Shown: positions 8,826 through 16,956 of the stretch, one piece after another
How the letters are laid out: every line of letters starts with the position of its first letter
Position numbering within the stretch: position 1 is the first letter of the stretch
Origin: Deltaproteobacteria bacterium
Lineage (GTDB): Bacteria > Desulfobacterota > Desulfobulbia > Desulfobulbales > Desulfocapsaceae
DNA length: 40,784 nucleotides
Direction: 5' to 3'
Assembly: GCA_024280265.1 (NCBI GenBank)
Contig: JAJRQL010000112.1
Coordinates: forward strand, 1 to 40,784
The notes under the pieces: generated by a model
The model's input: the letters and a program-made list of their open reading frames with translations, nothing else
Told to the model about the DNA's origin: nothing
Database searches by the model: none
Position numbers and translations under genes: made by a program

Positions 8826-8963
8826 TGCCTGTTAGACATGGCCTTATTCTCCTAACTCTTTGTTGCTTTAAAATTTTATCCTCGGAATAGTATCTATGCC
8901 TGCGGTATAGTTTTTTTACGCCTCGATTTAGAAGAAGAAAATCTCATTTATGGACGAATACTG
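8822..8963 (+). repeat. Dispersed ~142-bp MITE-like repeat, copy 1 (degenerate)
   Basis: Matches, in inverted orientation, the sequence at 40600-40743. Shared blocks in order are AGTGCCTGTT, a CTTTAAAA stretch, CCTCGGAATA, an 18-nt exact match CGCCTCGATTTAGAAGAA, TCTCATTT and TGGACG. Identity by eye is about three quarters, with small indels. In the better-kept copy the ends form an imperfect inverted repeat starting TTAGTG, which suggests a TA-flanked element. Copy 1 begins inside the pilD stop codon. The remaining bases to 9137 are AT-rich and show nothing else I can name. Confidence 0.75.
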
Positions 8964-9137
8964 GATAGTACCTTACTCCATAAAAACTGTAATTAAAGAC
9001 AGGTACCTGAGACTCCGAGAATATATGAGAGTGACACAACATTAAGATTTTACAAATAGCAACAAGGCACTTATCCGGTGACTCTAAAAACTTTTCCGAC
9101 TTGTCGAGTCAGGTTTCATTCTTCCGACTATCAAGGA

Positions 9138-9827
9138 TCAGATACGCTCAGTTGGTATCGGCGTTTCAAAAGAGAACTCTGATGCCTTCTTTTCAGCGCT
9201 AAGATCTCTACCCAAAACCTTTCCGACTTCACAGGCCATTTCTATCTGTTTTCTGCTGTGACCATATTTGGGATAAAATTTCCTGTACCACCCCTTGCCA
9301 CGTTCGGGCATTTTCCCGGCTAGTTTCAGGAACACTCCTATGGTATTCCAAGGCTCAGCAGTTGGATGTTTAAACACTATCGGATCGGCAACAGTTCTGG
9401 CTCCACATTTTTTCAGAAGAGATTTCAGGCCCCAGAAATGCACACGCCAATACCCACGACAGGATATAAGGGGCAACACTTCCTGACCTGAAAACAGCCT
9501 TTCACCATCACGGTCAAGGAATGCCAAAACAACGCCGGAAGGACTATAAGACCAGGTGGGCCCTGCAAGGATAATAAGATCCCATTGGGTAAAAATTTTC
9601 TCATCCACCGATTGTATAGGAAAACGCTTTCGGAAAAAGGTCTGAACCATCATTAAAACCGTGGAAGGTATTGTACCTATGGGAAAACGTAATTCCTGCT
9701 CACTGACAAGCTCTTCCCAGGTGACATTGACACCACTCTCTTCAAGGCCGAGTATCATCTTTTTCAGAAGATTCCGGGTCTGATGGCTATGAGAATATGA
9801 GACAATGAGTATTCGCTTTCCTGACAC
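9138..9827 (-). CDS. Flavodoxin-fold protein, possible NAD(P)H-dependent reductase
   Basis: A 229-residue flavodoxin-like protein. It opens with beta strand RILIVSYSHSHQT, whose SxSxxT loop fits FMN phosphate binding. It continues with WDLIILAGPTWSYSPSG, the typical second FMN loop, then VLPLISCRGYWRVH. The family includes proteins annotated as DarA-like 'condensing enzymes' and general flavodoxin-family oxidoreductases; the substrate cannot be read from the sequence. The C-terminal ~60 residues are basic and extra to a minimal flavodoxin. The start is a GTG at 9825-9827 because no in-frame ATG lies nearby; its ribosome site is weak. It is downstream of the dsr operon terminator and stands alone. 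Confidence 0.7.
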   Translation of the reverse strand: MSGKRILIVSYSHSHQTRNLLKKMILGLEESGVNVTWEELVSEQELRFPIGTIPSTVLMMVQTFFRKRFPIQSVDEKIFTQWDLIILAGPTWSYSPSGVVLAFLDRDGERLFSGQEVLPLISCRGYWRVHFWGLKSLLKKCGARTVADPIVFKHPTAEPWNTIGVFLKLAGKMPERGKGWYRKFYPKYGHSRKQIEMACEVGKVLGRDLSAEKKASEFSFETPIPTERI

Positions 9828-9895
9828 AATCGCAACCTATAACTTCAATTTTCTGCACAACTCCATTACCAGCATGTACTATACCGTAGAAAAAT

Positions 9896-9927
9896 ACAAA
9901 AAAAAAGCCCCCGATTACTCGGAGGCT
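9896..9927 (-). terminator. Intrinsic terminator of the dsr operon
   Basis: On the minus strand AGCCTCCGA-GTAA-TCGGGGGCT forms a 9-bp stem with one G-T wobble and a GTAA tetraloop, followed by an eight-T tail. It lies about 30 bp after the dsrP stop codon. Confidence 0.92.
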
Positions 9928-9958
9928 CGAAAAATAGTAAATGAATCTCTTTCTACTA

Positions 9959-11128
9959 CTACCCTTCTACTTCATGCTCAACACCAATAGCGATTTTATA
10001 GAGAAGAGTCACCACCATAAAGCCTGTGGCCCAGACGCCAAGAGTGATTCCTATCTCATTCATTGTTGGTATATATTCAACAATTTCACCAAGTGGATTA
10101 GGAACAAATCCCGCCAGAACAAATCCTACACCCTTGTCGAGCCAGAAGGCGACAAAGAGCATGAGACAGGCAATACCAAGAACCAAGTCATTCTTTCTAG
10201 CAGCTGGAGTAACAAGGAGTGCTATGGCACCAAAGGCAAGAACCACGAAGGCCCACATAAATGGTACAAGATTATTATACATCACCCCATGATGCTCCAT
10301 ACCAAAGAACATGTATTGAAGTGCCTCGATATGACCCGGCATATTGGAGTAATATGCGACAAAGAACTCAAGACCTACAAAGAACATGTTGAGCAGTGCG
10401 GCGTAAATGATAATGGTAATGAGTTTATTCATCGCCTTACGACCGGCATCAAAGTTGGCAACACGTTTTAAAACCAGACATGCAATAAGGATAAGAGCAG
10501 GTCCCGCTGCAAAGGCTGACGCCAGAAAGCGAGGAGCAATAATCGCGGAGAGCCAGAAGTGGCGTCCGGGAAGTCCACAGTAAAGCATGGCGGTAACGGT
10601 ATGAATTGAGACAGCAAAAGGGATGGACAGATATACAAAGAAGTATATCCATTTTGGTGGCTTAACCTGTTTTTTCTCAGCGGTAAGAATAACCCAACCA
10701 CAGAGAATATTTAAGAATAGATACCCATTCAAGACGATGGCGTCATAAAAAAGCATGGAATTGGGACTAGGATGCAGCACCACGTTCAAGGCACGCATAG
10801 GCTGACCGAGATCTGCCATAATAAAGAGCAGACACATGATGATGGCAGCAATTGCCAGGAACTCACCTAAGATGGTGATCCTTCCGAACTCTTTATAGTT
10901 ATGAACATAATAGGGGAGAACCAGCATAACACCTCCAGCCGCGACTCCAACCAGAAAGGTGAACTGGGAGATATAGAGTCCCCAGGAGACATCCCGGCTC
11001 ATGCCGGTTAGCCCAAGACCAACGTTGTACTGCCTGATATAACAGGCGGCACCGACAGCCATGAACATTCCTAAAAATGCAAGCCAGATCCAATAGGCTG
11101 GTTTGCCTTTGAGTGTTTTTTCAATCAT
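9959..11128 (-). CDS. dsrP: Sulfite reduction-associated complex membrane subunit DsrP (NrfD family)
   Basis: DsrP is the polytopic quinone-interacting membrane subunit of the DsrMKJOP complex, which links the membrane quinone pool to DsrC-trisulfide reduction in sulfate reducers. The 389 residues show about ten hydrophobic segments of the NrfD/PsrC type, beginning ending-KPAYWIWLAFLGMFMAVG near residues 9-26. No cofactor cysteines are expected or seen. It starts 7 bp after dsrO with a good GAGGAAG ribosome site and ends at a strong terminator, so it is the last gene of the operon. Length and gene order match known dsrMKJOP clusters. Confidence 0.93.
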   Translation of the reverse strand: MIEKTLKGKPAYWIWLAFLGMFMAVGAACYIRQYNVGLGLTGMSRDVSWGLYISQFTFLVGVAAGGVMLVLPYYVHNYKEFGRITILGEFLAIAAIIMCLLFIMADLGQPMRALNVVLHPSPNSMLFYDAIVLNGYLFLNILCGWVILTAEKKQVKPPKWIYFFVYLSIPFAVSIHTVTAMLYCGLPGRHFWLSAIIAPRFLASAFAAGPALILIACLVLKRVANFDAGRKAMNKLITIIIYAALLNMFFVGLEFFVAYYSNMPGHIEALQYMFFGMEHHGVMYNNLVPFMWAFVVLAFGAIALLVTPAARKNDLVLGIACLMLFVAFWLDKGVGFVLAGFVPNPLGEIVEYIPTMNEIGITLGVWATGFMVVTLLYKIAIGVEHEVEG

Positions 11129-11135
11129 GACTTCC

Positions 11136-11981
11136 TCACACTATGTAAAAGACTGATGGTTTAGAACCAATGGATGGCTTTCTCTGGATACTAAATTCTT
11201 TATCAAGTAACCGCCTCACCCCTGAATTCGGATCATTAAGATCACCAAAGGTTATGGCACCTGTCCCCTGGCAGGCCTCAACACAGGCAGGTTCCTGCCC
11301 TAGGGCCAGACGCTCACTACAGAAATTACATTTTTCAACAACACCCTTCATTCGTGACGGGAAGTCTTTATTGTATTTCTTGATGTAGGGACGAGGATCA
11401 TACCAGTTAAAGGACCTGCTACCATAGGGACAGGCAGCCATGCAGAAACGACAACCAATACAGCGGTGGTAGTCCATTGCAACGATGCCATTTGCACTGT
11501 TGCGGAAGGTTGCCTGTGTCGGGCATGCCCGGACGCAGGGTGGCTCATCGCAATGATTACAAAGGGATACCGCTGGATTACCTGTGATTTTCTTTGCAGA
11601 ATGTTGTGACGAGTGCTCCGGAAACACACCTGAAAACGGTGCCTTCCAGATCCATTTGACCTCATCTTTGCTGTTTGGGAACTCAGGTATATTATGGACG
11701 GCGATACAGGTTGCAATGGCAGCATCAAGCAGTTCCGGTCTCTCGTTGAACTTACGCAGGTCAATGACCATTCCAAGACGAACACCCTGGGGTGCTTCTT
11801 CGCCATGTCCGCCCTGCCCACCATGTTCAGCAGCGGGTGCAGCTTCGTGTCCTGCTGCAGCGACACCTTGCCCGGAGGCAAGGGCTGGAGTGGCAGTCAG
11901 CTTGATAATGGCTGGCGCTCCAATTCCTGCAACCACTGACGCACCTGCAATTTTCAAGAATTTTCTTCTGTGCTTATCCAT
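11136..11981 (-). CDS. dsrO: DsrO, periplasmic iron-sulfur subunit of DsrMKJOP
   Basis: A ferredoxin-like electron-transfer protein exported by Tat. The N-terminus has the twin-arginine motif RRKFLK (residues 5-10) followed by a hydrophobic stretch ending ALA. Cluster motifs are [14 protein letters not shown] (141-153), [12 protein letters not shown] (174-185), and [21 protein letters not shown] (218-238), giving several [4Fe-4S] sites. A His/Gly/Ala-rich linker (about 38-65) follows the signal. The frame is open up to 12110, but the Tat motif sets the start at ATG 11979-11981, overlapping the dsrJ stop by one base (TAATG). It is predicted to relay electrons between DsrJ and DsrP. Confidence 0.94.
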   Translation of the reverse strand: MDKHRRKFLKIAGASVVAGIGAPAIIKLTATPALASGQGVAAAGHEAAPAAEHGGQGGHGEEAPQGVRLGMVIDLRKFNERPELLDAAIATCIAVHNIPEFPNSKDEVKWIWKAPFSGVFPEHSSQHSAKKITGNPAVSLCNHCDEPPCVRACPTQATFRNSANGIVAMDYHRCIGCRFCMAACPYGSRSFNWYDPRPYIKKYNKDFPSRMKGVVEKCNFCSERLALGQEPACVEACQGTGAITFGDLNDPNSGVRRLLDKEFSIQRKPSIGSKPSVFYIV

Positions 11982-12382
11982 TAGTGAATCGCCTCCTTCG
12001 ATGCTGTCTCTTTGGGCGTCAGGTGACAATCCCAGCAATACGGTTCGACTGCGGCATAGGTATGGCAGCTGTCGCAAAATTTTTCTTTCTGACTGTGACA
12101 GTTCATACAAGCCGTCTGCAAACCTTTGGGATATTTTTTCCCATCAATCTCAAGAATCTCACGATTTCCATCACGCAGAACGTTATCGCGCCACTTGTTG
12201 AGCAGTTGCATATGGCTGGCCCGCATGTAATCAGCGGACTCCACACACTTTTTTTCCCCACCTGGCGGTAACTCGGGCTTGGGCAGATCACCTGCCGTGG
12301 TCAACCCGTTGAACCAGATTGGAAAAGTCACAAAAAGGACGAAAATAATCAGTCCCGGTATGATTGTTCCTTTGTTATACAT
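11981..12382 (-). CDS. dsrJ: DsrJ, periplasmic triheme cytochrome c
   Basis: A 133-residue cytochrome with an N-terminal anchor (about residues 8-25) and three heme-binding motifs: CMNCH (92-96), CDSCH (103-107) and CWDCH (116-120). Known DsrJ proteins have one unusual His/Cys-ligated heme; Cys46 in [15 protein letters not shown] is a candidate for that ligand. The start has a strong GGAGGA ribosome site. It lies between dsrK (27 bp upstream) and dsrO (one-base overlap). It is thought to exchange electrons with a periplasmic partner. Confidence 0.95.
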   Translation of the reverse strand: MYNKGTIIPGLIIFVLFVTFPIWFNGLTTAGDLPKPELPPGGEKKCVESADYMRASHMQLLNKWRDNVLRDGNREILEIDGKKYPKGLQTACMNCHSQKEKFCDSCHTYAAVEPYCWDCHLTPKETASKEAIH

Positions 12383-12409
12383 TTAAGATATCCTCCGTTC
12401 CGGTTCCTG

Positions 12410-14071
12410 TTAAACCATGGTCCTGAGACCGTCAGGGAGTTCAGACTCATTCCCTTCAGCATCATAGCCCATGGCTCGTTTCTCGTTATCCATCACCAGT
12501 GCATTTCCGACAAGCTCAGAGACACCACAGACATCACAACCCGGATTCCAGTATCCCATTAGCGATGAAAGGGTTGCACGATCAATGGCGCAGACACAGG
12601 AGAGCATATTAACATCATGTTTATCAATGACATGCTTCACCGCATTGGCCCGTGGTAAACCAGCACGCATACGAAGCTCCATGATCTCGTCAGTGTTCAG
12701 TCCAGTTCCGGAACCACAGCAGAAAGTCTGCTCGCGGATGGTATTTTCAGGCATCTCAACCCAGTCCGGTACAACATGGTCAAGGATATATCGCGGCTCA
12801 TCCAGCAGTCCCATGGCACGTGCTGGGTTACAGGAATCATGATAGGTAGCCTTCACATGCTTGTTACGACTAGGATCAAGTTTGATCTTGCCATGCTTAA
12901 TAAGATCAGCGGTGAATTCGCTGATGTGAATCATCTTTGTAGATTTGGCATTTTCAAAAACAGTCCCCGTTATTGGAGATCGTGGAACCTCCAGAAAGTC
13001 TGCTGGTCCATTCATGGTATCCATGTACTGATGGATGACACGCCACATATGACCACACTCACCACCGATGATGTATTTCACACCGAGTCGCTTGGCCTCA
13101 GCATACATCTTGGCGTTGAGTTTCTTCATCAATTCGTTGTTGGTGAAGAGCCCGAAGTTACCACCCTCCGAGGCGTAAGTAGACCAAGTGTAATCCAAGC
13201 CAATCTGCTCAAAAAGGGCCAGATACCCCATGGCAGTATATAACCCGGGTTCCGCAAAGACATCAGCTGATGGGGTAATGAAAAGAACCTCAGCACCTTT
13301 ACGGTTAAAAGTGTGGTTAATTTTCACTCCTGTGAGGGATTCCACATCTTCGGCCAGGAAGTCAACATTGTCCTTGAAAGTGTGAGGCTGCAGTCCCATG
13401 TGGTTACCGGTGCGGTTGGAGTTGGAAGCCGGTTCCAGAATCCAGTTGATACCGACCCCCACGAGATGAAGAAGCTCACGAAGCATCATGGTAACTTCTG
13501 CAGTGTCAATACCATAGGGGCAGAAGACCGAACAGCGACGACATTCCGTACACTGATAGGAGTACATGAACCACTCCTTCAGGACACCAACTGTCATTTC
13601 ACGTCCGCCTGCCATCTTCCCAAACAACTTACCCGCCAAGGTGAAATCGTTACGATAGACTGAGCGAAGCAGCTCAGCTCTTAGTACCGGCATGTTTTTC
13701 GGATCACCAGTACCAAGGAAGAAATGACATTTGTCTGCACAAGCGCCGCAACGAACACAGCAATCCATGAAGATTTTAAGAGATCTGAATTTATCAAGAC
13801 GCTCTTTGAGACCTTTAAGGATGGTCTCCTGCCAGTTTTCAGGCAGTTTCCAGTCATCTTCATCAGGTGACCAGATACGGGCATTGGGAAAACTCAGTCC
13901 GTCCTGGCTGTCGAGATATTCAACCTTTTCCTGTTTCGCAGGGTAGGCAAAGTTCCCCTCTTTAAATATAACCGGGGTTTCCATCCAGTCTTTGGTTGGT
14001 ACTGCTCCTGTTGCCAAAGACGGACCCTGCACTACGCTTTTTGATAGTTGTTCTAATTTTGCAAGTGCCAT
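12410..14071 (-). CDS. dsrK: DsrK, HdrD-like catalytic subunit of DsrMKJOP
   Basis: Cytoplasm-facing iron-sulfur protein related to heterodisulfide reductase HdrD, believed to reduce the DsrC trisulfide. Of 553 residues, two [4Fe-4S] motifs are visible: C105-x2-C108-x2-C111-x3-C115 and C174-x2-C177-x2-C180-x3-C184. The C-terminal CCG region has Cys414, Cys451-Cys452-Gly, Cys492/494, and Cys512/515, matching the noncubane-cluster domain of HdrB/HdrD-type proteins. All expected cysteine motifs are present. It follows dsrM by 38 bp (when the shared gap is counted from the dsrM stop) and precedes dsrJ by 27 bp. Confidence 0.95.
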   Translation of the reverse strand: MALAKLEQLSKSVVQGPSLATGAVPTKDWMETPVIFKEGNFAYPAKQEKVEYLDSQDGLSFPNARIWSPDEDDWKLPENWQETILKGLKERLDKFRSLKIFMDCCVRCGACADKCHFFLGTGDPKNMPVLRAELLRSVYRNDFTLAGKLFGKMAGGREMTVGVLKEWFMYSYQCTECRRCSVFCPYGIDTAEVTMMLRELLHLVGVGINWILEPASNSNRTGNHMGLQPHTFKDNVDFLAEDVESLTGVKINHTFNRKGAEVLFITPSADVFAEPGLYTAMGYLALFEQIGLDYTWSTYASEGGNFGLFTNNELMKKLNAKMYAEAKRLGVKYIIGGECGHMWRVIHQYMDTMNGPADFLEVPRSPITGTVFENAKSTKMIHISEFTADLIKHGKIKLDPSRNKHVKATYHDSCNPARAMGLLDEPRYILDHVVPDWVEMPENTIREQTFCCGSGTGLNTDEIMELRMRAGLPRANAVKHVIDKHDVNMLSCVCAIDRATLSSLMGYWNPGCDVCGVSELVGNALVMDNEKRAMGYDAEGNESELPDGLRTMV

Positions 14072-14109
14072 TATTCTTTATCCTTATATAATTTGGATCA
14101 ACAATCCTG

Positions 14110-15135
14110 TTATTCCTCGTCTTTTTTAGGAGGCAACTCTTTTTCAACAGGGATGCCGGCATCAACCATAAACTCTCTGAACTCATCCTCATATCCTGCA
14201 TAGGAGTGAGGCTTGATGGAAGGATCGTTCCATGGATTGATATGACGTTTGGCACGACTGTCGTTTGCCATGTTTCTGGTGGGGCTCATGAAGATACCAC
14301 CCATGTGCATCAGCTTACTGAATGGGAAATAAATAAGCAGGGCAGAAACCAGGAAAACATGGATATAGAAAATAGAACCAATTTCAGCATTGATGACCGG
14401 TGAGAAAGTAACCAGCCCCACAAGCAGTTGTTTTACGACTACGATATCAGTATGCAGGAAATACCGCATAAGCATTCCCGTTGTTACAATGGCAAAGATC
14501 AGGAATAATGGGAAGTAGTCGTTTGCAAGTGAAATATAACGCACATTGCGGCTCACCAGGCGACGGCCAAAAAGAAACAGTATACCGGCAAGGATTGTCA
14601 GGTCTGATGCGTAAAGCAGTGGTGCCCCCACCTGAAGCATGGCCCCCGCGTCCAGAAAGTCCAGAAATCGCAGCCACTCTGGCACTGGATTCAGGAAGAG
14701 GCGCATATGCCGGATGATAATCACCAGAAAGGAATAGTGGAACAGCAAAGCTGCTATCCATAACCATCTCGATGACTCGTAAGTGATTTTAGGTCCCTCG
14801 TGAAGCTCGGATTTAGTATTCCGAAACAAGGACCTGAAGGCAACAATTTCCAGGAACATCCTGGCCACAACTTCTGATGTCTTGGTGGGACAGTCAAGCT
14901 TATCTTGTTTGATAAAATCCAAAGATTTCCCCTGACCACAAGTGGTTGGAATGGAAAATGGCACAGGCGATTTAGCCCATTCCACAACTTTGTAAACAAA
15001 GCCACCCAAGAAGATCAGGATCGCAAGATATGGAATTGCAACACCAAACAGGTACTGCATACCCGGTATCATGGATCCCAGCCACGCAATCAGTACAAGC
15101 GCTAAGACTGCCAGGAATGAGAAGGCATACTTCAT
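14110..15135 (-). CDS. dsrM: DsrM, membrane cytochrome b subunit of DsrMKJOP (NarI-like)
   Basis: Heme b membrane protein of the NarI type that oxidises menaquinol and passes electrons to DsrK. Six or so hydrophobic segments are visible, and histidines such as those in IIRHMRLF and LMHMGG fit heme and quinone sites. The C-terminal cytoplasmic tail (about the last 65 residues) is charged. I place the start at ATG 15133-15135 (MKYAFSFLAV), which has GAGG nine bases upstream and begins right at the first membrane helix, giving 341 residues. An in-frame ATG at 15177 with its own AGGGG is an alternative that adds 14 residues. First dsr gene of the operon, 120 bp after the RsbRD-like gene. Confidence 0.93.
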   Translation of the reverse strand: MKYAFSFLAVLALVLIAWLGSMIPGMQYLFGVAIPYLAILIFLGGFVYKVVEWAKSPVPFSIPTTCGQGKSLDFIKQDKLDCPTKTSEVVARMFLEIVAFRSLFRNTKSELHEGPKITYESSRWLWIAALLFHYSFLVIIIRHMRLFLNPVPEWLRFLDFLDAGAMLQVGAPLLYASDLTILAGILFLFGRRLVSRNVRYISLANDYFPLFLIFAIVTTGMLMRYFLHTDIVVVKQLLVGLVTFSPVINAEIGSIFYIHVFLVSALLIYFPFSKLMHMGGIFMSPTRNMANDSRAKRHINPWNDPSIKPHSYAGYEDEFREFMVDAGIPVEKELPPKKDEE

Positions 15136-15255
15136 TTCTTCTAACCTCGCTTCAAATTGAACTGTGTAGAGTTCCATCCGGTAATTTCCCCTGTCCCGAA
15201 GCAGAACCCTGTTAATAACTCTTTGATGCCTTGTTACTTTCCACTGTGCAACACA

Positions 15256-15792
15256 CTACACCTGGATCTGAACAGGATCACCTTTATCTTTATTCAACAA
15301 GTTGGAAGGACACTTGCTGTCTGTAAGAATAATGGTACCGGTCTTAATTTCTTTTATTCTGACCTTATAGAGCTGCTCACGACACTGCATATACAGGTCG
15401 AAGGCAGCAAGAACAGCCATATCAACAGCAAACTCAAAATCATACAGATCTGCGATGAACTGTTTGCGCTCTGAATCTTTGGCTAAGATTTCACGAGTAA
15501 TATGTTTGACGGCATGAATAGGGGCAACTGCCTCTGAGGCGGAGAACTCCTGAATGGAGCGAATACGCATAATCTGATCAAGCGGCCCCACAAATTCCTT
15601 GGGGTCGGCACCCCTTGTGAGCAGCTTAAAAAGTTTACCCAACGCTTCACGGGTATTTCCACCCACCGGATTGGAAAACTTGTCTGGCCCTTTTTTGAAA
15701 AATGTGGACGACTTATAGCTGGACAAGGTGTAGTCAACCCACTGATCCACTACTTTATCCTCGTAATTACGAAACGCTTCAGCAAGATCCAT
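15256..15792 (-). CDS. RsbRD N-terminal domain protein upstream of dsrM
   Basis: A 178-residue soluble protein, mostly helical. It resembles the RsbRD_N domain (sensor globin-like N-terminal part of RsbR-type stressosome proteins), with DQWVDYTLSSYKSSTFF near residues 16-32 and YDFEFAVDMAVLAAFDLYMQCREQL near 117-141. There is no STAS domain. The C-terminal ~35 residues are an extra tail ending in IQV. Genes of this type are known next to dsrMKJOP in sulfate reducers, but their function is not established. It is co-directional with dsrM, 120 bp upstream, and may be the first gene of the operon. Confidence 0.7.
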   Translation of the reverse strand: MDLAEAFRNYEDKVVDQWVDYTLSSYKSSTFFKKGPDKFSNPVGGNTREALGKLFKLLTRGADPKEFVGPLDQIMRIRSIQEFSASEAVAPIHAVKHITREILAKDSERKQFIADLYDFEFAVDMAVLAAFDLYMQCREQLYKVRIKEIKTGTIILTDSKCPSNLLNKDKGDPVQIQV

Positions 15793-15826
15793 CGAATCTC
15801 CATTTTTATTTTATAAATCCACTGGT

Positions 15827-15844
15827 TGAATGAACAGCCATTCA
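15827..15844. promoter_or_regulatory. Perfect dyad upstream of the RsbRD-like/dsr operon
   Basis: TGAATG-AACAGC-CATTCA is a perfect 6-bp inverted repeat with a 6-base spacer. It lies about 35 bp upstream of the RsbRD-like start, next to an AT-rich TTATAAAAT on the minus strand. It could be an operator, but a chance dyad of this size is not excluded. Confidence 0.3.
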
Positions 15845-15924
15845 CAAGACTCGAGATCTAGCATTTTTTGGCCTGTTAATCAATGATTTTTTTAAATGCA
15901 GCCCTTACCAGAAAACCGATATCC

Positions 15925-16956
15925 TTACATATCATCCATAATATGAAGAGCCTCATTAATATACGGATCTTCTTTTATTTCCTCTTTCCATTTGTTATGG
16001 TCCTTCTCTTCCTCCGCCAAAGATCCTGGGTCTTCCCCATTCTCCACACTCTGTTCTTCACGGTACTTCAGGTAATGAGCACCTATTTTATTCCGAGCCA
16101 CCTCAGCCTCGTCACGCTTGGCCTGCATATCTGTGAAGCTGAGTGACATGGTAGTCTTCTCAGCACGTTCTGCAGCCTTTTTCGCCTCATCGGCGATTAC
16201 CTGCAGGCCTTCATCATGCTGAACCCTCTTGACAGAACGTTCCTTCAACACCTTCAGGTCAACTGCGGCTGGCGTGTAGTGTTTGTAGGGCACCGGATCC
16301 ACCTGATCCCAGGGAAGTGAATTATCAAGGTATTGCTCCCCGGATTTCAGATGCTGAAAGAGGCTTGGCAGGACAATATCCGGCTCCACACCCTTATACT
16401 GAGTGGAGCCACCGTTCACACGATAAAACTTCTGGATGGTCACTTTCAAGGCCCCAAGATCTTCATATTTCTTCAGGTGCAGCAGGGGAAGATTATCATT
16501 CATATCAAGGATTGTCTGCACAGTACCCTTACCATGAGTATGAGCACCTCCTACAATAACTGCCCGGCCATAATCCTGCAGAGCTGCCGCAAGAATCTCA
16601 GACGCCGAGGCTGAAACCTGATTCACCAGAACCAGCAGAGGCCCATCCCAGGTAACAGAAGAATCATCATCACTCAAGATGCGCTTGTTACCATAGCTGT
16701 CTTTCACCTGAACTACAGGACCTTCCGGAATAAACAGGCCAGTGGTATGAACGGCATCCATCAGAGATCCACCGCCGTTATTGCGAAGATCTATAATCAG
16801 GCCCTTTATTCCCTGCTTTTTCAACTCTTGAATTGCGATCCTGGTATCATCTGTGGAATTTCTTGCATTGCTTCCAGTCCGGGTTTTCTCAAAATCCCGA
16901 TAAAAACTCGGTATCATCACATACCCGACCTTCTCTCCCCTCGGACTCTCCATCAA
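15925..16956 (-). CDS. prc: Tail-specific protease Prc, C-terminal (S41 catalytic) part, frameshifted
   Basis: The catalytic half of a Prc-type periplasmic protease that degrades proteins from their C-termini. It carries the S41 domain: IDLRNNGGGSL (55-65), the serine box VNQVSASASEI (111-121), and THGKGT with the dyad lysine Lys143. A coiled, charged C-terminal domain (DUF3340-like, about 240-343) follows. The reading frame begins at a TTG (16954-16956) followed by ATG 16951-16953, but the protein logically continues from the upstream fragment. Restoring one base near 16965-16970 joins the two in frame, giving a ~700-residue protein of normal length. As written, translation would need re-initiation at the overlapping TGATG. 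Confidence 0.85.
   Translation of the reverse strand: MMESPRGEKVGYVMIPSFYRDFEKTRTGSNARNSTDDTRIAIQELKKQGIKGLIIDLRNNGGGSLMDAVHTTGLFIPEGPVVQVKDSYGNKRILSDDDSSVTWDGPLLVLVNQVSASASEILAAALQDYGRAVIVGGAHTHGKGTVQTILDMNDNLPLLHLKKYEDLGALKVTIQKFYRVNGGSTQYKGVEPDIVLPSLFQHLKSGEQYLDNSLPWDQVDPVPYKHYTPAAVDLKVLKERSVKRVQHDEGLQVIADEAKKAAERAEKTTMSLSFTDMQAKRDEAEVARNKIGAHYLKYREEQSVENGEDPGSLAEEEKDHNKWKEEIKEDPYINEALHIMDDM

Noticed and set aside
12000-12110. Extension of dsrO upstream to 12110
   Set aside because: The Tat motif must be near the start, which sets it at 11981.
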